Source: an uncultured Bacteroidales bacterium
GTDB lineage: Bacteria; Bacteroidota; Bacteroidia; Bacteroidales; P3
NCBI GenBank assembly: GCA_947176875.1
Contig: CAMWSI010000024.1
Coordinates: 1 to 8,975 of the forward strand
Direction: 5' to 3'
DNA: 8,975 bases
Every line of letters starts with the position of its first letter. Positions within the stretch are counted from its first letter, which is position 1. The notes beneath the pieces were generated by a model. It was not told the DNA's origin and searched no databases. It saw only the letters and a list, made by a program, of their open reading frames with translations. Of this stretch, positions 1-6,079 are shown piece after piece. A program made the translations under genes and the position numbers.

Positions 1-183
1 AACGCGGATCTCCCCTTCGTTCGGGAAAAGCAGGCCCGCCATCATCTTCAGCAACGTGGTCTTGCCCACGCCGTTTTCTCCCAATAGACCATAGATAGAA
101 CCGGGTTTCAGTTGCAGATTCAACTGTTCCAACACCGTGGCCCCCTTGCCATATCTAAAGACAACATTCTTTATTTCAATCAT
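1..183 (-). CDS. ABC transporter ATP-binding protein, N-terminal part (runs off the left edge)
   Basis: Reading leftwards from the ATG at 183-181, 61 codons stay open to the window edge. The peptide begins MIEIKNVVFRYG, a typical ABC ATPase first strand and A-loop region with the aromatic Tyr at residue 11. A perfect Walker A follows, GENGVGKTT at residues 35-43, and then LLKMMAGLLFPNEGEIRV, the usual 'L..G...P..GEI' segment after the P-loop. It should power an ATP-dependent membrane transporter by ATP binding and hydrolysis at the cytoplasmic face. The Q-loop, signature LSGGQ and Walker B lie outside the window, so import versus export and substrate cannot be told. The short leader peptide before the P-loop and the lack of an N-terminal membrane domain fit a stand-alone ATPase subunit, for example of an ABC-2 exporter, but that is inference. 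A good Bacteroidota-type promoter lies about 50 bases upstream. Confidence 0.93.
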   Translation of the reverse strand, partial: MIEIKNVVFRYGKGATVLEQLNLQLKPGSIYGLLGENGVGKTTLLKMMAGLLFPNEGEIRV

Positions 184-236
184 ATCACTTATGTTTTTGA
201 AATTGTGTTATGCTGTATTAGTGTTTTAGTACACTG

Positions 237-268
237 CAAACATAGAACAATATTTTGAAACCACCAAA
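237..268 (-). promoter_or_regulatory. Bacteroidota sigma-ABfr-type promoter for the ABC ATPase gene
   Basis: On the minus strand the -7 element TATGTTTG (244-237) matches TAnnTTTG. A TTTG -33 element lies at 268-265, with a 20-nt spacer, as in the Bacteroides consensus. The predicted leader to the ATG at 183 is about 45-50 nt and AT-rich. Confidence 0.7.
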
Positions 269-294
269 TTTTGATGAAAAAATTTTTTGATTTT

Positions 295-348
295 GAAATC
301 TCCCCCATTGAGGGAGAAATTTCGGTGTTTTCGTCACTCATTGAGGGA
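295..348. repeat. Two related palindromes sharing CATTGAGGGA, upstream of the ATPase promoter
   Basis: The 10-mer CATTGAGGGA occurs at 306-315 and again at 339-348, exactly 33 bp apart. Each copy sits in a dyad. The first is TCTCCCCCA-T-TGAGGGAGA (299-317, 8 of 9 pairs), with an outer GAAAT (295-299)/ATTTC (319-323) pairing if a small bulge is allowed. The second is TCACTCA-T-TGAGGGA (334-348, 6 of 7 pairs). The second dyad ends 6 bp before the -7 element at 355 and covers the region just upstream of it. Tandem, near helical-phase dyads next to a promoter suggest operators for a dimeric regulator, though a terminator or mobile-element end are other options. Confidence 0.6.
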
Positions 349-354
349 TTTTAC

Positions 355-362
355 TATCTTTG
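355..362 (+). promoter_or_regulatory. -7 promoter element of the AAA/DUF4143 ATPase gene
   Basis: TATCTTTG at 355-362 is a perfect TAnnTTTG -7 element, only 17 bases before the ATG at 380. No clean TTTG -33 box is seen; the nearest candidate is TTTC at 329-332, with a 22-nt spacer. Transcription from here would give a leader of roughly 10 nt. This rules out the upstream TTG (287) as the start, because that codon would lie outside the transcript. Confidence 0.65.
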
Positions 363-379
363 CAGAAAACCATAGCCCT

Positions 380-1555
380 ATGACCGACGAAACGCTCTAT
401 ACTTATATGAATGAAATGTTGCGCACGACCCCCGTTTCATTCACACGTTATATGTACCACCGCATCGATTGGAAGAGCCGCCTTGTGGGCATTATCGGAC
501 CGCGCGGCATCGGAAAATCCACGATGGTGCTCCAATATATCCAGCAACACCGGCAAGAAGAACGGTCGCTCTATGTATCGGCTGACCACACTTATTTTTC
601 GACCCACAGCCTGGTGGAGCTCGCCGACGAGTTCGTAAAGGATGGCGGCACCCGGCTTTGCATTGACGAAGTGCATAAATATAAAGGTTGGTCAAGGGAG
701 CTCAAACAGATTTACGACGTACACGCCGACCTATCCATTGTGTTTACCGGTTCTTCCGTACTCGATATTCAAAAAGGCGAAGCCGATTTGAGCCGGCGGG
801 CCTTGATGTACGCCATGCAGGGGCTTTCGTTCCGGGAGTATCTGGAATTGTTTCACGGTATCAAAACGGAGGTCTTATCCTTGGCGGACATCCTCGCGCA
901 CAAAGGTTCGATTCCCGAATTGCCGCATCCCCTGCCGCTCTTTCGGGCTTATCTGAAAGAGGGGTATTACCCGTTTTCGCGCGAAAACGGCTTTGAGATG
1001 CGTATGGAACAGGTAATTGCGCAGACCGTGGAATCGGACATTCCCCAATATGCCGATATGAAGGCTTCTACGGCGCGGAAGCTCAAAAAAATGCTTTCCG
1101 TCCTGTCGCGACTCACCCCCTTTAAGCCCAATATGGATAGTTTGGCCGCCAAAATCGGCGTAAGCAAGAACAATGTACCGGAATACCTGATTTTTCTGGA
1201 AAGGGCAGGTATGATCGCACAACTGCGGAACGAGGCCGGCGGATTAAGCGGTTTGGGAAAAGTGGAGAAAGTATATATAGACAACCCTAACTTGATGGGC
1301 GTATTGGCGGGCGGAAAGCCGGATACCGGAAACCTTCTGGAAACGTTTTTCTTCAATCAAATGCGGGTCAACCACGATATTCTTGCTTCAAAAGTCTCCG
1401 ACTTCACGGTGGACGATTACACGTTTGAAATCGGAGGCCGGAGCAAGGGCCGGAAGCAAATCGAAGACATCCCGAACGGCATCGTCGTGAAAGACGACAT
1501 TGAAACGGGCTACGGCACTACCGTTCCCCTTTGGCAGTTCGGCTTGAATTATTAG
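380..1555 (+). CDS. AAA ATPase of the AAA_14/DUF4143 family
   Basis: This is a 391-aa cytosolic P-loop ATPase, a lineage present in many copies in Bacteroidota genomes and of unknown cellular role. Visible features are Walker A GPRGIGKST at residues 40-48, Walker B LCIDEVHK at 93-100, a sensor-like segment SIVFTGSSVLD at 119-129, and the family's SRRALMYAMQGLSFREYL at 138-154. A winged-helix-like region follows (about 225-285). The C-terminal DUF4143 part includes ETFFFNQMR (321-329), a region resembling a PD-(D/E)XK nuclease core (DDYTFEIGGRSKGRKQI, 345-361) and the closing DDIETGYGTTVPLWQFG (372-388). Length is normal for the family. I chose the ATG at 380 because the longer frame from the TTG at 287 would begin upstream of the promoter and its 31 extra residues run across the palindromes. 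The 3' end overlaps recX, which is convergent. Family assignment is firm; function is not known. Confidence 0.9.
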   Translation: MTDETLYTYMNEMLRTTPVSFTRYMYHRIDWKSRLVGIIGPRGIGKSTMVLQYIQQHRQEERSLYVSADHTYFSTHSLVELADEFVKDGGTRLCIDEVHKYKGWSRELKQIYDVHADLSIVFTGSSVLDIQKGEADLSRRALMYAMQGLSFREYLELFHGIKTEVLSLADILAHKGSIPELPHPLPLFRAYLKEGYYPFSRENGFEMRMEQVIAQTVESDIPQYADMKASTARKLKKMLSVLSRLTPFKPNMDSLAAKIGVSKNNVPEYLIFLERAGMIAQLRNEAGGLSGLGKVEKVYIDNPNLMGVLAGGKPDTGNLLETFFFNQMRVNHDILASKVSDFTVDDYTFEIGGRSKGRKQIEDIPNGIVVKDDIETGYGTTVPLWQFGLNY

Positions 1556-2031
1556 AAAGCCTCCTCTTCCTCCACGTCGTCTTCCCCTGCTTCCATCGCC
1601 AGGTCTTTGGCCCATTCACGGAGCAACGCGGCCTCGAAGCCGCGGCTTAAGGCGGTTTGCCAGCCTTTGGCCTGCAATACGGCGCGTCCCGCGCTTTCGT
1701 AGTCGGCGGCGTCGATTTCGTTCAGGGCCTCGGCTACTTCGGCCTCCGAAATGCCTTTAGCCCGCAGTCCCATGATGATTTTGCGGCGGCCCCAATGGTT
1801 TTGACGGAACTTGCCGCGGCAATACGCGCGGGCAAAGCGGTTCTCGTCCAAAAAGCCCTCGGCTTCCAGACGTTCTATCCAACGCGCCGCCTCGGCCGAA
1901 CCGCGTACGCCCAGCCCCGACAGTTTGAGCCGCACGTCCTGCCGGCAGCGTTCCTGATACGCGCAATAGCGCGCCAATTTTTGAAACAGGGCCGCCGATG
2001 AGGCGGCCCTGTCCTTGAAAGTCTGTTCCAC
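1552..2031 (-). CDS. recX: RecX family regulatory protein
   Basis: This 159-aa protein of tandem three-helix repeats is recognisable as RecX, which in studied bacteria binds RecA filaments and limits or modulates recombination. Diagnostic segments are KLARYCAYQERCRQDVRLKL (18-37), EAEGFLDENRFARAYCRGKF (56-75) and WGRRKIIMGLRAKGISEAEV (80-99), the last being the conserved 'W/G..KI...L..KGI' helix. The C-terminus is acidic (EDDVEEEEAF). The start is a GTG at 2031. No ATG lies between it and the in-frame stop of the upstream peptidase gene. An internal TTG (before ARYCAYQ, residue 19) is a possible alternative that would omit the hairpin-encoding codons. It follows the C1 peptidase gene by 12 nt and is in the same frame, so the two are probably co-transcribed. 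The TAA stop overlaps the TAG of the convergent ATPase gene. recA is not in the window. Confidence 0.87.
   Translation of the reverse strand: MEQTFKDRAASSAALFQKLARYCAYQERCRQDVRLKLSGLGVRGSAEAARWIERLEAEGFLDENRFARAYCRGKFRQNHWGRRKIIMGLRAKGISEAEVAEALNEIDAADYESAGRAVLQAKGWQTALSRGFEAALLREWAKDLAMEAGEDDVEEEEAF
1986..2012. repeat. Perfect 11-bp hairpin inside the first codons of recX
   Basis: ACAGGGCCGCC (1986-1996) and GGCGGCCCTGT (2002-2012) are perfect complements around a 5-nt loop, a very GC-rich stem. It lies 31 nt downstream of the peptidase stop codon and covers recX codons 7-15. Neither side has a convincing T-tract (the minus strand continues TTCAAAAATT), so a classic intrinsic terminator is not supported. 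A partial terminator, attenuator or mRNA 3'-end stabiliser is possible. Confidence 0.6.
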
Positions 2032-2043
2032 GTCAAGCCAAAA

Positions 2044-3243
2044 CTATTCGGCCATCTTCGCCTTGACCGATTCGGGCAAAGCGTTCCTGTTCACCATCAC
2101 ATCCAACGTCTTGGCGCGGAAAAACGCTTCCGACATATAGATATAGCCCTTATACGGGTTGGACGTATTCCAGGAATTCTTGATTTTGTAATACTTGTTA
2201 CCGTTTTGGTCGTAAGCGATGCCCACGAGGTGCATGCCGTGGTCGTCGGTCGAACTCCAGTCTTCGTAACCTTTCTGACGTTCTTCCTGATCAATCGCCT
2301 TTTCAGGTACAATCTTCTCGAACTTGTAGGCGGCATCCTTCTTCTCTCTGTCCGACATGCTCTCCCACTTGTCGCGGTCGGTGCCCTTGATGTCCTCGCT
2401 TTCTTCGTCCGGCACAATCGCCACGCCGTTCTTCCACGAGAAGCCGCGTTCGCTCACGTCACCGCCCCAAACGAGCGTGTAACCCTTCATAATCGCGCTA
2501 TCCACGGCCGCTTCGAACTCATCCAACGGCAAGTTGAACACCATGCCGTGGTTCCAGTTGTCGGGCACGTCCATCTCGTAGTACGTATAAAAAGGATAGT
2601 GCGTGAACGACGTCAGCTTCACATAGTCGGAAGCCTTCAAACCCAATTCGTCGGCAAAACTGCGCGGCGTATAGGTCTTGCCGTTGTATTCGAATTCAAC
2701 CGGATTTTCACCGAAATAAGCCGTCAGAATGCCATTGTAGGCCGTCCGCCAGGCCGGCGTCAAAGACTTGCCGCCTACCACCGCGTCGAGATAACCTTTC
2801 AGCACGCGGTCCAATTCGCTGTGGTCGTGCTTGTCGTTGCCGTAGTTCAAGCCCGCGAAAGCCGATTCCGGCACCAGACCGTGCGTTTCCAGCACATCCA
2901 CCACATCGTTGCTCGCGCCGCCCGTCGGGAAGTACGTGTCGCCGTGCATACGCACGTATTTATCGCCCTTTTTCTGATAGCAGACAAAAACGGGATACAT
3001 GTCCGACAAGTCGAATTCGCCCTTGCCCATGCGCAGCAATTCCGATTCCAAGAACGACACCGCCGAAAAACTCCAGCAAGTACCCGAACGGTACTGGTCC
3101 TTGACCGAGGTAGCCGGGGCTTCCTTAGCCACCGTGAATACATAAGCCGCCTTCTTGTCGTCGGTTTTCTTCTTCTGGGCGTTACCCAGACCGGGCGCCG
3201 CGATCAGAGCCGCCATCGCCCACATCATCCATTGTTTTTTCAT
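2044..3243 (-). CDS. Secreted C1-family cysteine peptidase, bleomycin hydrolase/PepC type
   Basis: This is a 399-aa papain-fold cysteine peptidase with an export signal. Residues 1-22 (basic MKKQ, hydrophobic WMMWAMAALIAAPGLG, then NAQ) form a type I signal peptide, so the mature enzyme is expected in the periplasm or outside. The active site is complete: the oxyanion Gln50 and nucleophile Cys56 in DQYRSGTCWSFSA (49-61), the catalytic His335 in DDHGMHLVG (333-341, matching the THAM.L.G motif of bleomycin hydrolases) and Asn356 in IKNSWN (354-359). The long insert between Cys and His is typical of the C1B (bleomycin hydrolase/aminopeptidase C) branch rather than of plain papains. Cytosolic PepC enzymes are somewhat longer and lack a signal, so this is the exported Bacteroidota form. 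Natural substrates are unknown; peptide trimming for nutrition is inference. The ATG at 3243 is supported by the signal peptide. recX follows after 12 nt. Confidence 0.92.
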   Translation of the reverse strand: MKKQWMMWAMAALIAAPGLGNAQKKKTDDKKAAYVFTVAKEAPATSVKDQYRSGTCWSFSAVSFLESELLRMGKGEFDLSDMYPVFVCYQKKGDKYVRMHGDTYFPTGGASNDVVDVLETHGLVPESAFAGLNYGNDKHDHSELDRVLKGYLDAVVGGKSLTPAWRTAYNGILTAYFGENPVEFEYNGKTYTPRSFADELGLKASDYVKLTSFTHYPFYTYYEMDVPDNWNHGMVFNLPLDEFEAAVDSAIMKGYTLVWGGDVSERGFSWKNGVAIVPDEESEDIKGTDRDKWESMSDREKKDAAYKFEKIVPEKAIDQEERQKGYEDWSSTDDHGMHLVGIAYDQNGNKYYKIKNSWNTSNPYKGYIYMSEAFFRAKTLDVMVNRNALPESVKAKMAE

Positions 3244-3287
3244 CTCTTATGGTTTTTTAATTATCATTATTCTTTTATGGGGTGATT

Positions 3288-3310
3288 CGGGTTCGCCTTC
3301 CGGCGACCCG
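3288..3310. terminator. Weak hairpin in the gap between the arginase-like and peptidase genes
   Basis: In the 138-nt gap, CGGGT (3288-3292) plus CGCC (3294-3297) pairs with GGCG (3302-3305) plus ACCCG (3306-3310). The loop is four bases and there is a single-base bulge. No T-tract follows on the minus strand (AATCACCCC), so termination would be weak or factor-dependent. No TAnnTTTG promoter is visible in this gap. Confidence 0.3.
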
Positions 3311-3381
3311 ACACGTTTGCCCGCAAGGCCAATCCCACAAGGCCGCCACCGCCCGGAACACGTTGCCGCAAGCCCGAGCCC

Positions 3382-4536
3382 CTATTTCAACCTGCGGTAC
3401 GCCCGCCACCAACGCTCGGGCTTGTTGCCCTCCACCGCCTGCTCGTAATCCTTATACGAACACGGTATGAAGTAATGACGCCCATACCGCTGTTTCTGTT
3501 CCTCCGTACACGGCAGCAACACCCACCACCGGTCGGTCTGCTTACACTTGTAGAACACCGCTTCCGGCTCGTCGCCCTCGGCCATGACCTTATAGACCTT
3601 ATACTCGTACTGTCCCTCCAACGGGTGGTCGTTCGTCCGGTATTCCACACCCTCCGCGAAACACCACAGCATCTGCGCCTGCAACATGGCCGAACTATCG
3701 TCGCGGTCGCAGGCCGGATGATAGTCGAAAAAGCCGATCGACGACACCTGATAACTCGTGCCGGCATAGCGCATGAGCTGGCAGATTTCCTCGGCCGAAA
3801 ACCCGGTCGGGAACGCATAGGCGTTGCCCGGCGCATCAGCCTTGCGGACAGACGCCATATCCACGCTCACGCAGTCGGCGCCGCGCAGGGCCGGTTCCGC
3901 CTCCGCGATGCCGCCGTGCAGCAGCCCGAACCGGTAGTCGTCGAACTGCAAGCGTTCCATGAGGTCGAAAGCCGCCGCATCGTTCAGATAGGACTGGTTG
4001 CCGAGATTGATATAGTTGAAGATATGGTTGGGCGACTGCGTCACAACCTTGCCCATATACGATTTATTGTCGATGGTTCCCACAGGAGCCCCCAAATCGA
4101 AACCCGAATCGATGGTCAGCAACGTGATGGCCTGACGCATACGCGCGTACGCCCGGCTCACCGCATACGTCAAATCCTGCGATCCGCCGAGTACCACAAC
4201 GAGCGTGCCCTGCAACAGCAACTGATGGCAGACCTCTTCCACGGCCGCATACGTATCTTCCACCGTCTCGCCACAGCGCAACGTCCCCAAATCGGCTATC
4301 TTCCCGTAGAAATCGCGCGGATGCAGGCGGTAAAAATACATCCGTACCTTGTCCGCGCCGTCGCAGACATGGCCCCCGGCCTCGCCGCGGCTTTCGGCCA
4401 CACTGAAAATCGCGATCCGCTTCCCCAGCAGGTCGGGAAAACCGGCCGTTGCCGTATGCACGTCCACCACGCCCTGCCAATCGGCTCCCACCGGTACACC
4501 GACCGGCTCGAACCATTCATCCAACACCATATCCAT
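3382..4536 (-). CDS. Arginase/formiminoglutamase-fold protein with a degenerate metal site
   Basis: This 384-aa protein aligns by motif order with the ureohydrolase (arginase, agmatinase, formimidoylglutamase) superfamily, which normally hydrolyses guanidino or formimino groups using two Mn2+ ions. The expected motifs sit in the right places but are altered. GGDHS is LGGSQD (116-121), DAHxD is TIDSGFD (141-147) and SxDxDxxDP is SVDMASVRKADAP (224-236). Of the six usual ligands (His, Asp, His, Asp, Asp, Asp), both His and the last Asp appear replaced by Gln, Gly and Ala. Canonical Mn-dependent catalysis therefore looks unlikely, although automatic annotation would probably say formimidoylglutamase. 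A C-terminal extension after about residue 300 is rich in aromatic and charged residues (RWWVLLP, RWWRAYRRLK). The start at 4536 has AGGA nearby; ATG 4530 is an alternative. It lies 21 nt after trkH and is probably in its transcript. True function is unknown. Confidence 0.8.
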   Translation of the reverse strand: MDMVLDEWFEPVGVPVGADWQGVVDVHTATAGFPDLLGKRIAIFSVAESRGEAGGHVCDGADKVRMYFYRLHPRDFYGKIADLGTLRCGETVEDTYAAVEEVCHQLLLQGTLVVVLGGSQDLTYAVSRAYARMRQAITLLTIDSGFDLGAPVGTIDNKSYMGKVVTQSPNHIFNYINLGNQSYLNDAAAFDLMERLQFDDYRFGLLHGGIAEAEPALRGADCVSVDMASVRKADAPGNAYAFPTGFSAEEICQLMRYAGTSYQVSSIGFFDYHPACDRDDSSAMLQAQMLWCFAEGVEYRTNDHPLEGQYEYKVYKVMAEGDEPEAVFYKCKQTDRWWVLLPCTEEQKQRYGRHYFIPCSYKDYEQAVEGNKPERWWRAYRRLK

Positions 4537-4557
4537 AGTCCTATTCCTGTCTTTACT

Positions 4558-6033
4558 TTATTTATTCTTCCAAAAAGACGGCATTCCCATCAGCAACACC
4601 GTGAACAAACCCAAACGTCCCACCAGCATCAGCCACATCGAAATCCATTTGGCGGCCACCGGATAGTCGGCCACCGAACACAGGCTGCATACCTGACCCG
4701 TTACCGGACCTATATTGCTCATGCTGGAAAACGAAATGGCGAACGAAGTCACGAGGTCGAATCCGCAAAATGCGAAGAATACGGCACCGGCCATGCAAAC
4801 GAGCACATAGAGAAAAAAGAACGCCAGCACCTGACGGATGACTTCCTGCCCCAGCACACGCCCGTTGTATTTGAGCGGCAAGACGGCACGCGGATGCGCG
4901 GCACGCTTGAACTCCAGCAACATATTCTTGAACATCAATACAAAACGCGAAATCTTCATGGCCCCCGTCGATGAACCGGAACATGCGCCCACGACCATAA
5001 TCGACAGCAATACCCATTGCAGTCCGGCCGGCCAAAGCGAGAAATCCGAACTGACGAATCCCGTCGTCGTGCCGATGGAGACGCATTGGAACGCCCCGAG
5101 CCGGAACGCTTCCTCCGCCCGAACCTGTCCCGAAGCCGACAGGTACAAAGCCACGGAAGCCAACAGACAAAGCGCCAGCATATAAAAACCGTAAGCCCGC
5201 AGTTCCTCGTCCTGAGCCACCCGTGTAAACTGCTTCTTCAGCAAGAAATAATACATCATGTAGTTGATACCGGACAGAAACATAAACAGCAGAACGATAT
5301 ACTGCACGAGCGGAGAAGCCGACACGAGGCTGTCCGGATACGTGGAGAAACCGCCCGTCGCCACGGTCGATAAGGCATGGCAACAGGCATCGTGAAACGA
5401 CAGACCCGCCATACGCAACAAGACGGTTTCTATCGTCGTGAGCGCGATATAAACGCAACAGATAATCTTGGCCGTATCCTTGAGTCGGGGCTGGGAGCGG
5501 TGATCCATCGACCCCGTCATCTCGGCCGCAAACAGCGCGTAACCGGCCAGCCCCATGGCGGGCAAGGCCGCGATCATGAAAATGATGATGCCTAAACCGC
5601 CTATCCACTGGGTCAGCGCGCGCCACAAAAGGATGCTCTCCGGCAACACGGACGGATCTTGAAACACAGAGGAGCCTGTGGTCGTAAAACCCGAAACGCT
5701 CTCGTAAAGCGCATCGGTAAAATTATCGGTCAGCCCCGTCAGATAGTAGGGCATGGAGGAAAACAAAGCCATGACGAGCCACGCCAGCACCACGGTCAGA
5801 AAACCGTCACGCACACGGAACCGCGCGGTATGCCGCCATACCTTGCGCATATACTGCGACGACAGCCCTATGACCACGCCGACCGCCGACAGGCCGCCGA
5901 AAACCGCACGGGTGGGATAGGTTGTTTCGCCCGCCAGCAACGCCCACAAAAACGGCAAAACCATCAAGATGCCGACCATCCCCAGCAGGAGGCTCAGCAA
6001 TTTGACGATGATGGCGGTACTCTTATCTTTCAT
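4558..6033 (-). CDS. trkH: TrkH family potassium uptake protein, membrane pore subunit
   Basis: This 491-aa inner-membrane protein carries the four pseudo-repeated membrane-pore-membrane units of the TrkH/KtrB family and forms the K+-selective pathway. The pore loops are visible in order: ESVSGFTTTGSSV (111-123), LSTVATGGFST (221-231), SIGTTTGF (319-326) and SSMSNIGPVTG (436-446), each with the filter glycine. Family signatures RALTQWIGGLGIIIF (138-152) and VGACSGSSTGAMKI (348-361) are intact. The closing signature usually reads GRLE; here it is GRLGLFTVL (472-480), a local oddity. Length is normal. The ATG at 6033 gives a short cytoplasmic lead (MKDKSTAII) before the first helix. It lies 46 nt downstream of trkA and they almost certainly form one operon, with TrkA as the cytosolic gating ring. 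The arginase-like gene follows after 21 nt. Whether it takes up K+ alone or coupled to H+ or Na+ cannot be read from sequence. Confidence 0.95.
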   Translation of the reverse strand: MKDKSTAIIVKLLSLLLGMVGILMVLPFLWALLAGETTYPTRAVFGGLSAVGVVIGLSSQYMRKVWRHTARFRVRDGFLTVVLAWLVMALFSSMPYYLTGLTDNFTDALYESVSGFTTTGSSVFQDPSVLPESILLWRALTQWIGGLGIIIFMIAALPAMGLAGYALFAAEMTGSMDHRSQPRLKDTAKIICCVYIALTTIETVLLRMAGLSFHDACCHALSTVATGGFSTYPDSLVSASPLVQYIVLLFMFLSGINYMMYYFLLKKQFTRVAQDEELRAYGFYMLALCLLASVALYLSASGQVRAEEAFRLGAFQCVSIGTTTGFVSSDFSLWPAGLQWVLLSIMVVGACSGSSTGAMKISRFVLMFKNMLLEFKRAAHPRAVLPLKYNGRVLGQEVIRQVLAFFFLYVLVCMAGAVFFAFCGFDLVTSFAISFSSMSNIGPVTGQVCSLCSVADYPVAAKWISMWLMLVGRLGLFTVLLMGMPSFWKNK

Positions 6034-6079
6034 TTCAACGGTCTGCTTCTAAAATACCCGGTTCCTCAACCCTTAACGC

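Noticed and set aside
295..348. CRISPR-like or transposon terminal repeats
   Set aside because: There are only two copies of a 10-mer with no spacer series, no target-site duplication and no transposase nearby, so operator-like dyads are the simpler reading.
287..379. 31-residue N-terminal extension of the ATPase from a TTG at 287
   Set aside because: The extension crosses both palindromes and the -7 promoter element at 355-362, so it would lie outside the mRNA; the family normally starts near the ATG at 380.
2206..3285. 359-codon plus-strand open frame antisense to the C1 peptidase gene
   Set aside because: Its product is a Val/Arg/His-rich string without domain pattern. The opposite strand encodes a signal peptide and a full catalytic triad. 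It is a GC-driven shadow frame.
3244..3381. Possible small gene or ncRNA in the gap between the arginase-like and peptidase genes
   Set aside because: No promoter, no credible short frame with a start signal and only one weak bulged hairpin are visible.
3475..4974. 499-codon plus-strand open frame antisense to the arginase-like and trkH genes
   Set aside because: It spans two well-supported minus-strand genes and the gap between them, and its product is His/Arg/Gln-rich with no recognisable fold.
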